Source: Prunus persica
Taxonomy: Eukaryota; Streptophyta; Magnoliopsida; Rosales; Rosaceae
Reading direction: 5' to 3'
Assembly: GCF_000346465.2 (NCBI RefSeq)
Contig: NC_034011.1
Span: 27,091,941 to 27,155,940 of the forward strand
Length of the DNA: 64,000 nucleotides
Made by a program: the position numbers and the translations under genes
The notes under the pieces: model-generated
Told to the model about the DNA's origin: nothing
Database searches by the model: none
What the model saw: only the letters and a program-made list of their open reading frames with translations
Shown: positions 25,748 to 37,934 of the stretch, piece by piece
Layout of the letters: each line of letters starts with the position of its first letter
How positions within the stretch are numbered: position 1 is the stretch's first letter

Positions 25748-25955
25748 AGACCTGGATGGAATTGTTGGAGCCAACATAATACTGATCAACGGTCTTTAAC
25801 CAGCCAACGTCGTCGTGGGTGTGAGGGACCAAATGGACATTAATTTTTCCGGGGACTATCCCTTGGGAAGTGTTATATACCATAAACTTGGAATCGGCGA
25901 CCAGAAATCCGACCAAGATAATAAGCAAGCAGCAAAAGACTAACCGAATCGCCAT
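18153..25955 (-). CDS. Alpha-mannosidase, GH38 (vacuolar/lysosomal type), tandem copy 1
   Basis: Hydrolyses alpha-mannosyl residues of N-glycans in the vacuole or apoplast. 29 exons give 1024 aa, in frame throughout: 25955-25752, 25621-25538, 25243-25155, 25077-24903, 24758-24639, 24408-24325, 24226-24155, 24054-23941, 23717-23617, 23537-23444, 23341-23174, 23085-22996, 22710-22645, 22535-22479, 22212-21993, 21904-21765, 21545-21465, 21353-21294, 21206-21135, 20626-20579, 20504-20385, 20133-20068, 19664-19552, 19455-19371, 19227-19117, 19001-18906, 18742-18695, 18533-18465, 18380-18153. A signal peptide covers about residues 1-22. Zinc ligands His47 and Asp49 lie in [12 protein letters not shown]; the nucleophile is Asp169 in [21 protein letters not shown] supplies another active-site His. 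Introns 2, 12 and 23 begin with GC, and frame requires it. Intron 1 carries a GA repeat. The C-terminal tail ([12 protein letters not shown]) differs from copy 2. Confidence 0.95.
25715..25748. repeat. (GA)n microsatellite in mannosidase 1 intron 1
   Basis: About 16 uninterrupted GA units on the plus strand (CT on the coding strand), close to the exon 1 donor. Confidence 0.95.
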
Positions 25956-26979
25956 TAGAATTAATTAGCAGAGCTGCAGAGCTCTTTCCCTTTGAATTGA
26001 TAAAGGTCCTGTCCGATCAGCTGCTCAACAACCAACAAGAATAATTAATTTCCAGAAACAGCAATTCGCTTAGCTTCAGAAAGTGAAGCTTGCATGGATG
26101 GATTATGCTTTGCAAATTGCCATACACAAGTGTCGTCGCGCACAGTGTGGCACCGCCGAAGAGAGAAGAGAGAAGAGAGAAGAGTGAAGAAGGAAGGAAA
26201 ACAACAAGAAGAAGAAGATCACTCACTCAACTCAACCTGCTATTTTTTTCTACTGTTTTTTTTTTTTCTGCGTCTGACTTTTTTAGATTAGAAAAATATT
26301 TAAGTGTACTCTACACTACAGTCTACTCTTCGCTTCCGTGGGTGGTTTCCTTTTTTGTATTATTCACCAAACTCTTCACTTTAGACTTACGATTCTGTTT
26401 GAATTTATCTTTTAATGCTCGACTGTAAACCTTTTTTATTTTTCTTTGCGGTAAACTTGGGATAATAGCAACTTTCAACTTGGTAGTTTATAACATCTTT
26501 CAGCTTATTAATTATTGCTTTCATGTTATTTGGACCCACTGGATTCGGGATTTTGCTTCCTAAAGCTTGGTAGGAATGGGGTTGCATCACTTCACATATT
26601 TGGGACCAGACCGGAGGATCAGTGCGAATCGTACGCCGAGAAAGGTAACCAACTTTCTAACCTTGTTCTATTCAACTCAGTGAATGTCTTCTATTCAAAG
26701 TTCGTTGCTTTGATTGAATTACCAATTCATGCTTACCGGAGGGAAGGCTGCTAGAGATGTACATTGATTCGAAATCAATACAATTTCACTAATTTGCATC
26801 CTTGGATCTTGCATTTTTATTTTCTTTGAGATAGATAGCTACAACAAACATTTACGGAAATCTTATCTACAACCACCACCGAGTGTCTCGTGAAATGAAA
26901 CACTTGACGGCCCGGCCCAATAACGCAATTCCCGTGCAAATTGTAGAACACGAGGGAAAGGGCCAAATCTTGATTTTCT
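25956..26979. other. Spacer between the tandem mannosidase genes
   Basis: Promoter and leader of copy 1 and 3' UTR of copy 2. A purine-rich GAAGAGA stretch lies at about 26156-26222. No separate gene supported. Confidence 0.6.
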
Positions 26980-29900
26980 TCAGATACTATACATATGTAG
27001 GTAATCAAAGTCAATAAGGAAAGTGCGTATTTCCATTGGGGCAAGTTCCACTAGCAGTTTTGCAGGGTCAACGGGTCCACCCCTCACCACCTTGGGATCT
27101 TTGGCAGCAGAGCCTTCTGCTTTCCAAACCAACCTCTTCTTCTCCATTTCGGATCTTTCTTGATTGGCAGACAAACTCATCTCTGTCACTTTGCTGATCT
27201 GAAAACAATAAGTATATCATTCATTAGCAGGAGAGAAGCATTCAGCATTAGCAGCAATCATTCACTCAATTGCTTTGCTTTTACCTTCTTCCTCGGAAAC
27301 AACTTCTTTAGTTCCACATTTGCCAGTACAGAATAGTCCTTGTCTTCTCCAGTCTTCGCATGTATATATCAAACAAACAGCCACCAAAATATTATGAGCT
27401 TTTGAATTTCTAACCAGCGGTGATGTGAAAACATAAAGAGCGAAGCAGGACAGAGAAGAATAAGGGAGAAAGTGAGACCTCATACAGATGAGCCAACCGG
27501 AAGAGTACTTTACCATTTTCAAGTTCCTGCAATGTTCAGAAAAGGAACAAACCGGATTTTAATATGGACAACCAATATCAGAAATACGCTCAGGATGAAT
27601 TCCCTGAAATACCTGGAGGGTTATAACAGCAATGTTGTTTGGTAAAGCATAGGAAGGATCAATTCCAGAAAAAGTCGATGCATGAGAATTCATCCAATCA
27701 TTTTCATCCTGCAAAAAGAAATTTCACCATTTGAGCATCATGCCACGACAGCACTTGATCAACTTCAAGCATTTTCGCACCTGTTCCGTGAAGGCCAAAA
27801 GAAGCGGAGAATTTATCTCTTGGCCAGCTGTGCGACGCCACTTGGCACCTTCTCCAACATTATCGATTCTCACGTAAAACTTCCCTTGGATCTGCAAAAT
27901 GGTATTTGACCAACGTGATTTCTACATCATGTTATACTGAAGAAAATCGTCGAATGGCTAATGGAAAATGAACAGAAGAATATGCTCTCAATTCAATCTG
28001 TTAAAAAAAAAAAAAAAGACCCATCCTTTTGAATGTCAACGTTTCTCAAGCTGCTGGAGAAATAAAAATAAAATTTTTTTTTTTTAATTCTATACTATGA
28101 TAAATATGCTTGAGGATATAGCTCAACGAGGTATGCTTACTGTTAAACCTTCACACTTGTCAAGGATGCAAACTGTTTCATTCAGTACCTCACCAACACC
28201 TCTAGAATCATCATGAAACAGCCTCCTATAAAACAACAGAAGAGAGTTCAAAACAATGCAAGAAATCCTAAATATGCAAGTAATATGCATTACAGTAGAA
28301 AAAAAAAAAAGCATAATAATTATTTGTTCAAACAGAAAGCAAACAAAGACAAGGAAACCTGTGGAGCATCAGCTCTATCTGGCCATCTACTAAGCTAGAT
28401 CCTCCGACTGAACGATCAACCAAGACTGAAAGTTCGGTACTGCTATCTTGCAAATAAATTCCAAGATTAATCTGGAAAGGGGAAAAAAGTTAAAAAGGTG
28501 AAGAGAATATCAGATTCAATTAGTCAAATGGGGTTAACATAAATGAGAAAGGACTGGGCATGGAGTGGGTTGGCTTGCATTAAAGGTCTAATCCTACCCA
28601 ACATCTTTGGTTTGTATAAAATCCAACCTGAAGCAACCTTATTATTACTTGAGCCAACCCAAACCGTCTATCATGGGGTTGGACTGGGTTAGCAATTGAT
28701 TTACCACTTCGAGTTCAAAAGAAAATTTTAACAATTGTATAATTAACAGGCCATAGAAAGCTTTTCGTTAATTGAGGGCATAGAGAGCAGAAATCCTCTC
28801 AGGGTTATGCACACTTACTAGAGACTTATATGGAATCATAATAAAAATAGATCAACAAGGTTGAAGTGTGTCACACAAGGAAACATACAGGGTAATAGTT
28901 TCCTGCTATTGGTTGGTTCACTTGTAGGTCCCAATCTGTCCTGAAATCTCGAATCTGCCAGTCATTTGAAAAACCAAATAAGTTACCATGAAACGCTAAT
29001 TAATCCAAACAAATTTATGCACAATATTTCCTTGTATGTATCTTTGAAAATATCCCTATTGAGTTCTTCATCCATTAAATTTTTTTGCGACATAGACCAG
29101 TTAAGCATTATTTGTGGCAATATCAATACAGGATGTTCACTTTCACCATGATAAATGACGCAACTAAAACTTCCAGGACCATAGTATACCAAACAATAAT
29201 AGGTAACAAGTATCAAAATACCCGTTTAATGAAGTCCCGACCATTAGAATCCGTGTAGAATGTCTTATTGGTCTTCATGGCTGTTGTAATTTGAGTTGTG
29301 ATTTCCTTCCCAATCCCATCATCCACAGGTATAGGCCCAATCTAAAGTGACGATCGTAAAAAGTTAAAAAGACAAGTTCTACAGTGGCATCTTTGGTATA
29401 TAATAACCACGACAGGAAAACTTGATCATCTATTAACTAAATCAGTTCACGAGGGTATACTTACAGTGAACTCAACTTCAGCATGCTCCTTTCCCTTGTA
29501 TACCCTTGTAATCTGTGCATGGGTGTGTCATTGTGTTAATATAAAAACTAAGCACAAACATTCCGGGGATAGCAAAACCCACATCAACCTGATCCACAAA
29601 TAGTTACTACCCAGAACAAATTTGAACAACTGTATTTCTTCATTAAAAAATACTCTTGTAAGAGGTGTTGCATGAACAAGTAAATCACCTGAGACACCCA
29701 TGGATTGAGTTGTTGATGTACTTCATCTAATACTGGACCGCGCATGACAGTTAGAGGAACCTGGAAAAAGGTTACTTTTTTGCTTAACCTCAGTAACTAA
29801 GTTCCTCGTAAATCATTAGTGATGGATTAGCAGCAAAAGATCTTTCTTCATCAATACAAAAAAATTTCAAATGCTAATGTATTACCTTCTGTTCAGACTT

Positions 29901-32900
29901 TATGAGAACCGTGCCATTTGGTCGAAAAACATATGCCCCAGAGGCCTTCATAAATAATTAAAATCCCAAAATGATAACCAATCACAAAAACAACGTTTAA
30001 ACATTTTAAGTACAATGAAAAATCACAAGTTATTTTGTATTTGACTACCTGAGGATCTCTGTCAGTTCCATCATTTCCAGTATAATAACTATATGATTGT
30101 TCGACAGATGCTGTAACCTTCCATTAAAAATATATCACATAATAAATGTTAGCACTGTTGATACATCAATTAGAAACTCACATTACGTGCAAATTAAGTT
30201 CTAAGGGCAAAAATATAAATGAGGGAAATGCCAAAAGGGAAAAATAATAATAATAATAATAATAAAAAGATGAAAAAACATATAAATCCCTGTTTTTTAT
30301 GCACTGTGGAAACTATGTAGTAACCATAATAGTAGAATACATATTGGGAAGACATACAAGAACCAGGAAAGAAAACCACATCAATTAAACAGAAAACTAT
30401 ACTGTGAATCTGAGGCATAAAAAATATAGCATACCAGACTTCTGCTATTAACATAACGAGCAAGTTTTCCTTCATCTACAGAATAATGCAGCTTTAAACT
30501 TCCTTGCCCAACTTCTATGGTCTCATTTGTACTTCCTTCTGACGTGTATACATTGGAGATAGTTGAACTACGACCTTTATCTCAAAATTAGAATAATACA
30601 ACATAAAAATATTTTGTTAGTGACTGGGAAAGATAAATTACATTTGTTCTGGTTTAGATGAACAATAATTACATATTAAGTGGCATGACTAACCTGTCGG
30701 TTTTGCACTTGAGACAATGTAAGAGCTGAAACCAATTGGTGGTACTGTCACTGAAAATGCTAGCCAAAACTTGGGTGGTTCACTTGGGGACTTACCCAAA
30801 TATGCTCTAACATAGTAACTCCTTAGACTCAAAGAGGCTTTTGATAGAGGTAGAAGCTGAGCTTCGATGTCTCTTCCACTAGAATCCTGAACAGTAACAG
30901 CTTCATTGGATACCTGCAACAAATTTGTGTTGCATTAGCCACATACAAGTAACCATCAACTTTCAAATTTGTGTTGCATTAGCCACTTTCAACTTTCAAG
31001 TTCACTGTAATTTAATCCATAAAAGAAACAAGGTGCTTTTAGATGACATGGAATCTATCATTTATCAGCTTGAACAGAGTACTGAATGATGAGCGTCCTT
31101 GTAAGTTTTAACCAAAGAATGCAAATCATGGCTCTGAGAAGAACAAAAAGATGAAGAAAATATGGATGATATGACAAATAAAATATTAACATTACAAATT
31201 GCATATATGAGGCTATGATGAAAATACAATTTCAAAGAATCAAATCATTATACTAAGAAATAATAAGCAAAATCAGTACTCACAGGGATCCGTATCACTT
31301 CCTCTCTCTTCCAACCAAGAGAATTGTAGACAACGACAATCTGAAAGGAAGATTTCATACAACGTTAAAATTGATATAAAAGGCCAGCTCTAAATCTTCA
31401 ATTTGATGTGGGTGTACAGCTTAAGAGGTTAATAATATACTTACCAAGCTTTTCCCATCAGACAAGACAGCTTCTGATGGAGGACAGTAACTAATATTAA
31501 GAAAAGGGCACTGCCACCAAATCAACATGCAGGATTAAATAGATGCTCAACTCAGTTTTTGGAAAATAATGTAAAAGGGAGATTTCAAAAGTATAGTTAA
31601 GACAATTGGATAGAGAGGGGGAGGGTGGCATTTAAACTTGGTATCTCCTGGCTACCAACTGGGGTTATGCCCTGGCAACGCCAATTTTCCATTAAAATAC
31701 CCACAAAAAAAGGAAATAAAGTTTCAGTGCCTTTTTTACCCCTTGTGGGTAAGGGTTTGAGACATGATAATCCCGCTATCATATTATGCATAAAGAATAC
31801 ATATACACATATAAGCTTTAACTTCAACAATTCAATTAGTTTGTTTTAGAACTCTTCAAGCTTCAATTTTTCAACCTTTAAAGTACAAATGAAGTTTGTG
31901 TGCTAAGACTAATAATATATTACCTGTTGAAAGTTTGTGACAGTGTGCCCCTGCCCAGAACTCGACTCTGACTCAGAAAGGTAAGCAAGAGAAGAGGCAA
32001 CCAACTTTTCAGCCTGTAGAGAGATGTGAAATGAAATATATGATTTTCGCATTAACTTTAAAATAAATACCAACAACGATAAAAAAGTTGTATTGGATGT
32101 TAAAGGGATTTTGACCTGTAAATAGCCTATTGACAATCGCATTGCATAATCGGCAGCAACATGCTGTCTTTCTGTACCACTAACCGCGTCATGATGTTGA
32201 GCAATAGCCAAAGCATCAGCTAATGCACCGGTGGTTGCTCCAGAATCACTCCTGCCTCTAAAGAACTCCAACTGCCTCGCTGCCTATTAGCAGAACAAAG
32301 AAAGCAATAAATGATTAGAAAACCAACAAGGAAAAACCTACTGGACACTGTAGAATCACTTCACAAAAAGAGACGCAAGATCTTACCTGATAGTAACTAC
32401 TCATAGTTCTGACATAACCTTTAAGGGCTGGCCGACTCGTAAAATAACCAGTCCAATATGCATTTGGATGATCTGCATACCTGAAATTGGTGTTATAATT
32501 TAAAAAAGGAAAACTTACGGGAAGAAATTGGATGATATGTAGGATAAAAAGGAAAACATTGTAGAACTCACGGAAAGAAATCATCAGTTTTTAAAGGCCA
32601 TTGCTCATGTGCTGCATATTTTGCATCAGTGTAGATTGATGGGGTTGAATACAATGCATTGACACGCCCATCCTAATTTTCCAAATGAAGCCAATTTATT
32701 AACCTTTTAATTACAGTCTCATAGTATAAGGCTTGGGATGAAACCATACAAAGGATATAAACCTATGTCTTCTTAGTAAATTCATTGTGTAGAAGCCAAC
32801 AAAATATTACCTGATTGACATAATGAATGAATTTGTCCATCTGCCTGAACCATGAATTTGCATATTGATAACGGAAATCTGTTCCCATGTTCCACATAAT

Positions 32901-34416
32901 ATGGTTTGTTCTTGTCACGTTAGCCTAAGGGGGAAAAATGAATGTTTACTGAATGCAATTGACAATCAAGTTAAAATGGAAAAATTAGAAATATAACATT
33001 TTACTCTGCCTAACCAAAAGGATGTAATATAACCTTTAATACACTGGAAAGAAGAACAAAATTAAGAGTAAATTGAACATAGAAATTGATGCAATTTTTT
33101 AGTTTAGGTCCTACCTGTGCAAAAGCAGCTGCAACAAAGTCATTGACTCGATCTTGAACATTATAGTCAAACAGGAGAATGTCATCCTTCAATCAAATTT
33201 TCCCATGTGAGAAAGAAGTTGTAAAAATAAAAAGGAATGTACGAACCTTTTACGAGATTTTACCTGAATAGGGGGTGACACATCATTTATTTCAAATGTG
33301 AAACCGTCAGGAGGATCATAGTGCCTGGGGAAAATGCCAGTGAAAATCTGCAAATGTAATTTGCAACGCAAGGAGCCAATGAATTCCAAATAATGAAATG
33401 TACAAAAAAAAGTATGTTAAATACAAATGTGATCTAGGAACAGAGACATAAGTGAGTTATCAAGTCAAATGCTGTGAAAACGAAAGAAAGAGAGATAGAT
33501 ACAAAGTACAAACAAAACAAATCCCCTGACCTGCGAAGAGGAAGCAAGGGATTTAGAACCCTGCCATATGACCTCGAGAGTCTTATCCCTGAGTCTCCTA
33601 GCTCTATCTTGGTAATCAATTCGAGCAAAAAAGAGGGAATCGAATCCTAACTGCAATCCAATGAACATTAAGTTGCAGTTGCAATAAAAGAAGAAAGAAG
33701 TGAAAACTGGTAAGTCGAAACGTATGACATATATAAATGCCTACCTCAGCACCAAGCAAGTAAGCTTGAACAGCAGAATGGCCAAAAGGATCAATCTGCC
33801 AGCCAACTCGAGGAACCTTACCAAATTCTTTCAGTATAAATTGATGGCCTAAGGTTGTCTGATCAATCAAGTCAATGTAGTGCGGTGTGGCCTCGTCGTG
33901 CATACACATGCCCCCATTTCTTCAACAACCAACGAGTGATCACTCGTAAATGAGAACACAACAACACGAAGAAGAAAAAACAAATTACTGAGTTGAGAAG
34001 AAATATTACATGAACTCTAGCTGACCAGAGTTGACAAGCTCCTTGACTTTGATCTTCAAAGCGGGGCTTTGCTGTCTCCACCATCTCTGGAAGAAAGCGA
34101 TCTCGACATAGATGAACTTGCGGTTCTTGTCCTCCAGCAAGGCCGAAATTACAGAGTCGAGGACGTTCTGCACGCAAGCGCCGCGAATTGAATTGTTGGC
34201 GCCCACGTAGTACTGGTCAACGGTCTTGAGCCAGCCGACGTCGTCGTGAGAGTGGGGAACCAAATGGACATTGATTTTGCCAGGAACGATCCCCGCCGTC
34301 GTATTATAAGCTATGTACTCCGCTTTTGCTCCCAGTGGCAGTAACCCTGCCAATAAGACTGCCGCCACCGCCGCCGCCGTGAAGCACAACATCGATGTCG
34401 CCGTAGAAGAAGCCAT
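26980..34416 (-). CDS. Alpha-mannosidase, GH38 (vacuolar/lysosomal type), tandem copy 2
   Basis: 27 exons give 1027 aa: 34416-34010, 33919-33745, 33650-33531, 33347-33264, 33186-33115, 32924-32811, 32672-32572, 32480-32387, 32283-32116, 32013-31924, 31510-31445, 31340-31284, 30913-30694, 30574-30435, 30117-30049, 29945-29886, 29760-29689, 29512-29465, 29341-29222, 28954-28889, 28471-28359, 28225-28141, 27891-27781, 27708-27613, 27526-27479, 27353-27285, 27198-26980. Start is the ATG at 34416 (MASSTATSM), followed by a hydrophobic Ala/Leu-rich signal peptide to about residue 32. Zinc ligands His57 and Asp59 are in [12 protein letters not shown]; the nucleophile is Asp179 in WQIDPFGHS. The remaining 26 introns match copy 1 in position and phase, but exon 1 here (407 nt) equals exons 1-3 of copy 1, so two introns are absent. 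All donors examined are GT. It is intact, diverged from copy 1 along its length, and probably an old tandem duplicate. Confidence 0.95.
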
Positions 34417-34881
34417 AACTGATGCTGGTAGCTGAAATGATTTTATTTTAGGTAAAGAAAGCCAGAAAGGGATTTTCAATGGTGATCACTGATCACTCTC
34501 ACTCATCGGTCTCTCTTTCTCTCACTGACTCGCTACGCTTCTCTTTTCTTCTTTTCTTGTCTTGTACCGGAAGCGAGAGGCGTGTCATTTGTCTGCTGTG
34601 TCTGTCTGATCATGAAAATGATGGTGTTTTGATTTATTTTTATTCTAACGGATGTACTTAAAAACAATTTCTCCTTTCTTGGCCCATTCCTGGCCCTTGG
34701 ACAATTGAGAGCAGTCCAGTCCAACTTAGTAGCCCTAAAGTTGCATAGGCCCACTAGACTTGGATGTGCCGTTATAGTGTAGGTCGGTGCAATCCAAAGA
34801 TAAAGATTTTCCCTTAAATTAAAACCCTAATCCAAAATCCAGAATCAGAATTCAGAATTCTTCAGAATTCAAAATCCAATA
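34417..34881. promoter_or_regulatory. Short bidirectional promoter region, mannosidase 2 (-) / TSSC4-like (+)
   Basis: Only 465 bases separate two divergent ATGs, so both promoters and leaders must fit or overlap. Visible plant motifs: a telo-box AAACCCTAA at 34822-34830 on the TSSC4 side, and GGCCCA (site II-like) at about 34681 and 34749. The region next to the mannosidase start is CT-rich. Function is inferred from position and motifs. Confidence 0.55.
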
Positions 34882-36582
34882 ATGGAAGACACTTTCAGAG
34901 TCCGAGTAGGCAAAGTCTTCGGCTCCTTGGCCGGTACACCATCGAGCGGTCCATCTTCGTCTTTGAGCTCGCTATGGTCCCTAACAGACGAGGAAATCGA
35001 GAAGAGGGAATGGAACAGAGACAAGGACAGCCCCGAACCCGAACTCGAACTCGAACTCCAACCCCAACCCTACAACTTAAACTCAAAGGGTGATTTCAGT
35101 AACGAGCTGGAGAAGGACCTTCTAGACCTGGACGAGGATGTGGAAGAGGAAGAGGAAGAGGAAGACGAGGAGCAACAGCCCAGTGAGTCGGCTAATAAGC
35201 ATAAGCCAGACGACTATAACGACGAGGAGTGGGAAATTAAATCCTCTATCGGCTTGGACTGTACTCTCGACTACGAGGTATCTTTCTATCCATCTATCTT
35301 TCTTTGCTGCTCTCTTTAAATTAAGATTCGATCTTTTTCTTGAGTCTTGATTGTATTGATTCTTATGTCATGAGACTGTATAGAATATAAAATGCAATTC
35401 GAATTCCATTTATGATTGATCCTTATTCTTGACAACACTAACCAGCCAAGATAGGTACATATAATTATAATGAAGTGACCAATGCAGAGCTGAATAAATT
35501 ACTTTGTGAAATCATGGGCTGTGTGGGCAATGGGCATAGGTTACTTTGTAATGTTATGGGATCTATGATTATCTTCATATGATCAGATAGATTTTCTTTG
35601 ACTTGCTTCAGGTTAGGGAGTCTGGCCAGACTAGCTGTAACCTTTATTTGTATTCTGTATGCAGGAAGAGGAAGATGGATATGACAAAGTTGCTGTTGGC
35701 AAGGAAAATGCTGGAGATCGCTTGTATATGAGAGATGTAAACGACTATGGGATAGACATAGATTCTCAAGAGGAGGTTCCTACTTCCTTTAAGGATTTTA
35801 CTCGAGACCCACGTGCTAATCACCTGGCGGCTAAGATTAGGCTCCAACAAGATGCAGAGGCAGCTGCTCAAATTAGGCTCCAAGAGGATGCCGAAGCAGC
35901 TCAAAAAATTGTCTCCCTGAGGGTTTCCGGGAACAATACACCATATGCTATAGCTGCTGAAATCATCACATCTGAAGATGCTACTAACCTAAAATCAATT
36001 CTGAAGAGGAAGACGGATAATCAGTTAGACCCATCAAAATCACAAAAACGTGTCCGGTTTGATCCCGACTGCAAAAGTAATTGTCATGATGAAGGTGAGG
36101 GAGCCAAAGATATTCCTGTGCAAACTCATTCAAATGAAGATCATCCATCTGGAGTTCCAGATTATCTACGGAATCCTTCAAGATATACACATTATACGTT
36201 TGATTCGTCAAGTGACGGGGATGAGGAATCAAACAAGCAAGCCTATATGGACTTCCTTAATCTGTTGAGGAAGTCAAATCCTATGGAACCACAGGCAGAG
36301 GATGCTTTTGTTGATCTGTCAAAACCAGTCACATTTATACCAAGAAAAAAATCAACTGATGCTATAATGCAGGAAAATGATGGGGAGTTAGGGAGACTAG
36401 GAAGTGCTCGTCAGGAATTTGTGCCTTGCAGAAGCACGCCACTAGCCATTGCAACTGAGGACAACGAAGATGTTTGTGCAATGGAGGAAGATGAACCAGA
36501 GACAGCAACTGATGGTAGAACCTGTTTACAGAGAACTGGACGTCAATACCGTACAAAAACCAGGTCGGAGTTAGTTGAGTGA
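34882..36582 (+). CDS. TSSC4-like acidic nuclear protein (437 aa)
   Basis: Two exons, 34882-35277 and 35665-36582. The start MEDTFRVRVGKVFGSL matches the N-terminal signature of plant TSSC4-family proteins. A long Glu/Asp-rich tract follows (about residues 85-105). Later come a charged Ala/Gln repeat (AAKIRLQQDAEAAAQIRLQE), a basic patch (KSILKRKTD...KSQKRVRF) and the conserved motif GVPDYLRNPSRYTHYTFD. In animals TSSC4 is a U5 snRNP assembly factor acting with PRPF19/U5 components; a splicing role here is inference. It lies between GH38 and SUVH4, the place where Arabidopsis has At5g13970 as I recall. The family call rests on the N-terminal and PDYLRNP motifs. Confidence 0.7.
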
Positions 36583-37413
36583 ATTGCTTCTTTACTGGTG
36601 GACATGTGAAATTTAAGTGAGATACAACGCCATTGTGCCTCTGTGTATTCATGTCATTGCCAATGTAACAAAGCTGTTTATTTGACAGTCAGTTTGTAAT
36701 AATTGCTTTTAACATTTAACGATTGAATGGTTACTCTTAGTTGAGTTATTGTTTTAGTGTTAGCGATGCTTGCTTGTTCCCTCTCCTGAAGCGATGAAAA
36801 GAAGAGTGAATAAATCGTTCTTGACAACTGACTTGAGTTAACAAGCATTTCAAGTTTGTGTTAAGTAATAATCATTAACATTACCAACTTTGTTTGTACA
36901 CAATCTTGCTTTATCGGCCAGATGAAAGCGAACGGAAAAAAAAAAACACCGTAATTCAATTGTACTTCATTCATGGTCATATTAGGTTCAACTAGTCCAA
37001 AACTACACACATGCCTAACGATACCCTCAAAACAAGGTTAACAAAAACAGCTTTCAAAAAGGGACTGACCCTTAAGAAATATTGTTCTGATCTATTAGTA
37101 TTACAGGTTTAAAAGACAACCGGTGCTGTCTATTGCGGGAGGGCAGCTACGTGCAATGATGGCTGTTCCTGCTCATGTTGCTGCAGCGCCAGAGTCTAGG
37201 GACTTTCTTGTGCTTAAAAGAGCAATTCAGTTTTTTTGTTATCGAGTTCCATGAAAAACCAATTTGAGGCGAAGGCGGTAGTAGCAAGACCTTTTTATGG
37301 GCTATAAACAAAATGGTTAGCCTGCGATTGCTTAAGCCAAGCCAATTTTTTTTGGGGGGGTCACATGTCTGTTCATTTCTGAGTTCAGCAATTGTAATAT
37401 ATATATATATATA
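36583..37413. other. Spacer after TSSC4-like
   Basis: 3' UTR and AT-rich spacer. It ends in a short (TA)n run at about 37397-37414 that abuts an inverted-repeat element. Confidence 0.5.
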
Positions 37414-37593
37414 TCAGCCCTGATCTCTTGGACTACAGGGGTCCAAGAGATTTGTGGTCACTCACCGTTGGATGTAAATTCAACGGTTCACTCACTCTTG
37501 CAATCCTTTTAAGAAACTTTTTTGAACTATTGGATTAATATCTAACGGTAGGTGACCACAATCTCTTGAACTCATGTGGTCCAAGAGATCGGG

Positions 37594-37599
<6 letters not shown>
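37414..37599. mobile_element. MITE-like inverted-repeat element inserted in a TA repeat
   Basis: About 185 bp with roughly 60-bp terminal inverted repeats. The left arm reads CAGCCCTGATCTCTTGGA..., and the reverse complement of the right arm reads ACAATCCCGATCTCTTGGA.... Each arm also contains its own smaller hairpin (CTCTTGGAC ... GTCCAAGAG), and both arms share TGTGGTCAC and ACCGTT(G/A)GAT. It is flanked on both sides by (TA)n, consistent with a TA target preference (Tc1/mariner-like), but the TA repeats hide the exact target duplication. No coding capacity. Confidence 0.7.

Positions 37600-37686
<87 letters not shown>
37600..37686. repeat. Compound (TA)n(GA)n microsatellite
   Basis: A TA run of about 12 units is followed directly by about 30 GA units. 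It lies between the inverted-repeat element and the SUVH4 3' end. A poly-A run of about 25 occurs at 37882-37906. Confidence 0.95.
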
Positions 37687-37689
<3 letters not shown>

Positions 37690-37934
37690 TGCAAGGTTTC
37701 TTGTTTTTTATCAAAATATTGCCATATAATTTTCTCTCTTCACATCTGAGTTACAAAATCAGTCTTGTTTGAACTGTGCCTATTCTGTGCATTTGAAGCG
37801 TAACCTCCCAGAGAAGGATAGAGGTTAGATCAGTTGATGGAATTACAAATAGATACAACAAACATATAACACGTAGTTGCAACAAAAAAAAAAAAAAAAA
37901 AAAAAAAGAGCAGTTCATTTGGAATGTTTATCAC

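Noticed and set aside
31600..31800. Transposon fragment in mannosidase 2 intron 10
   Set aside because: Less AT-rich than its surroundings, but no termini or recognisable coding similarity.
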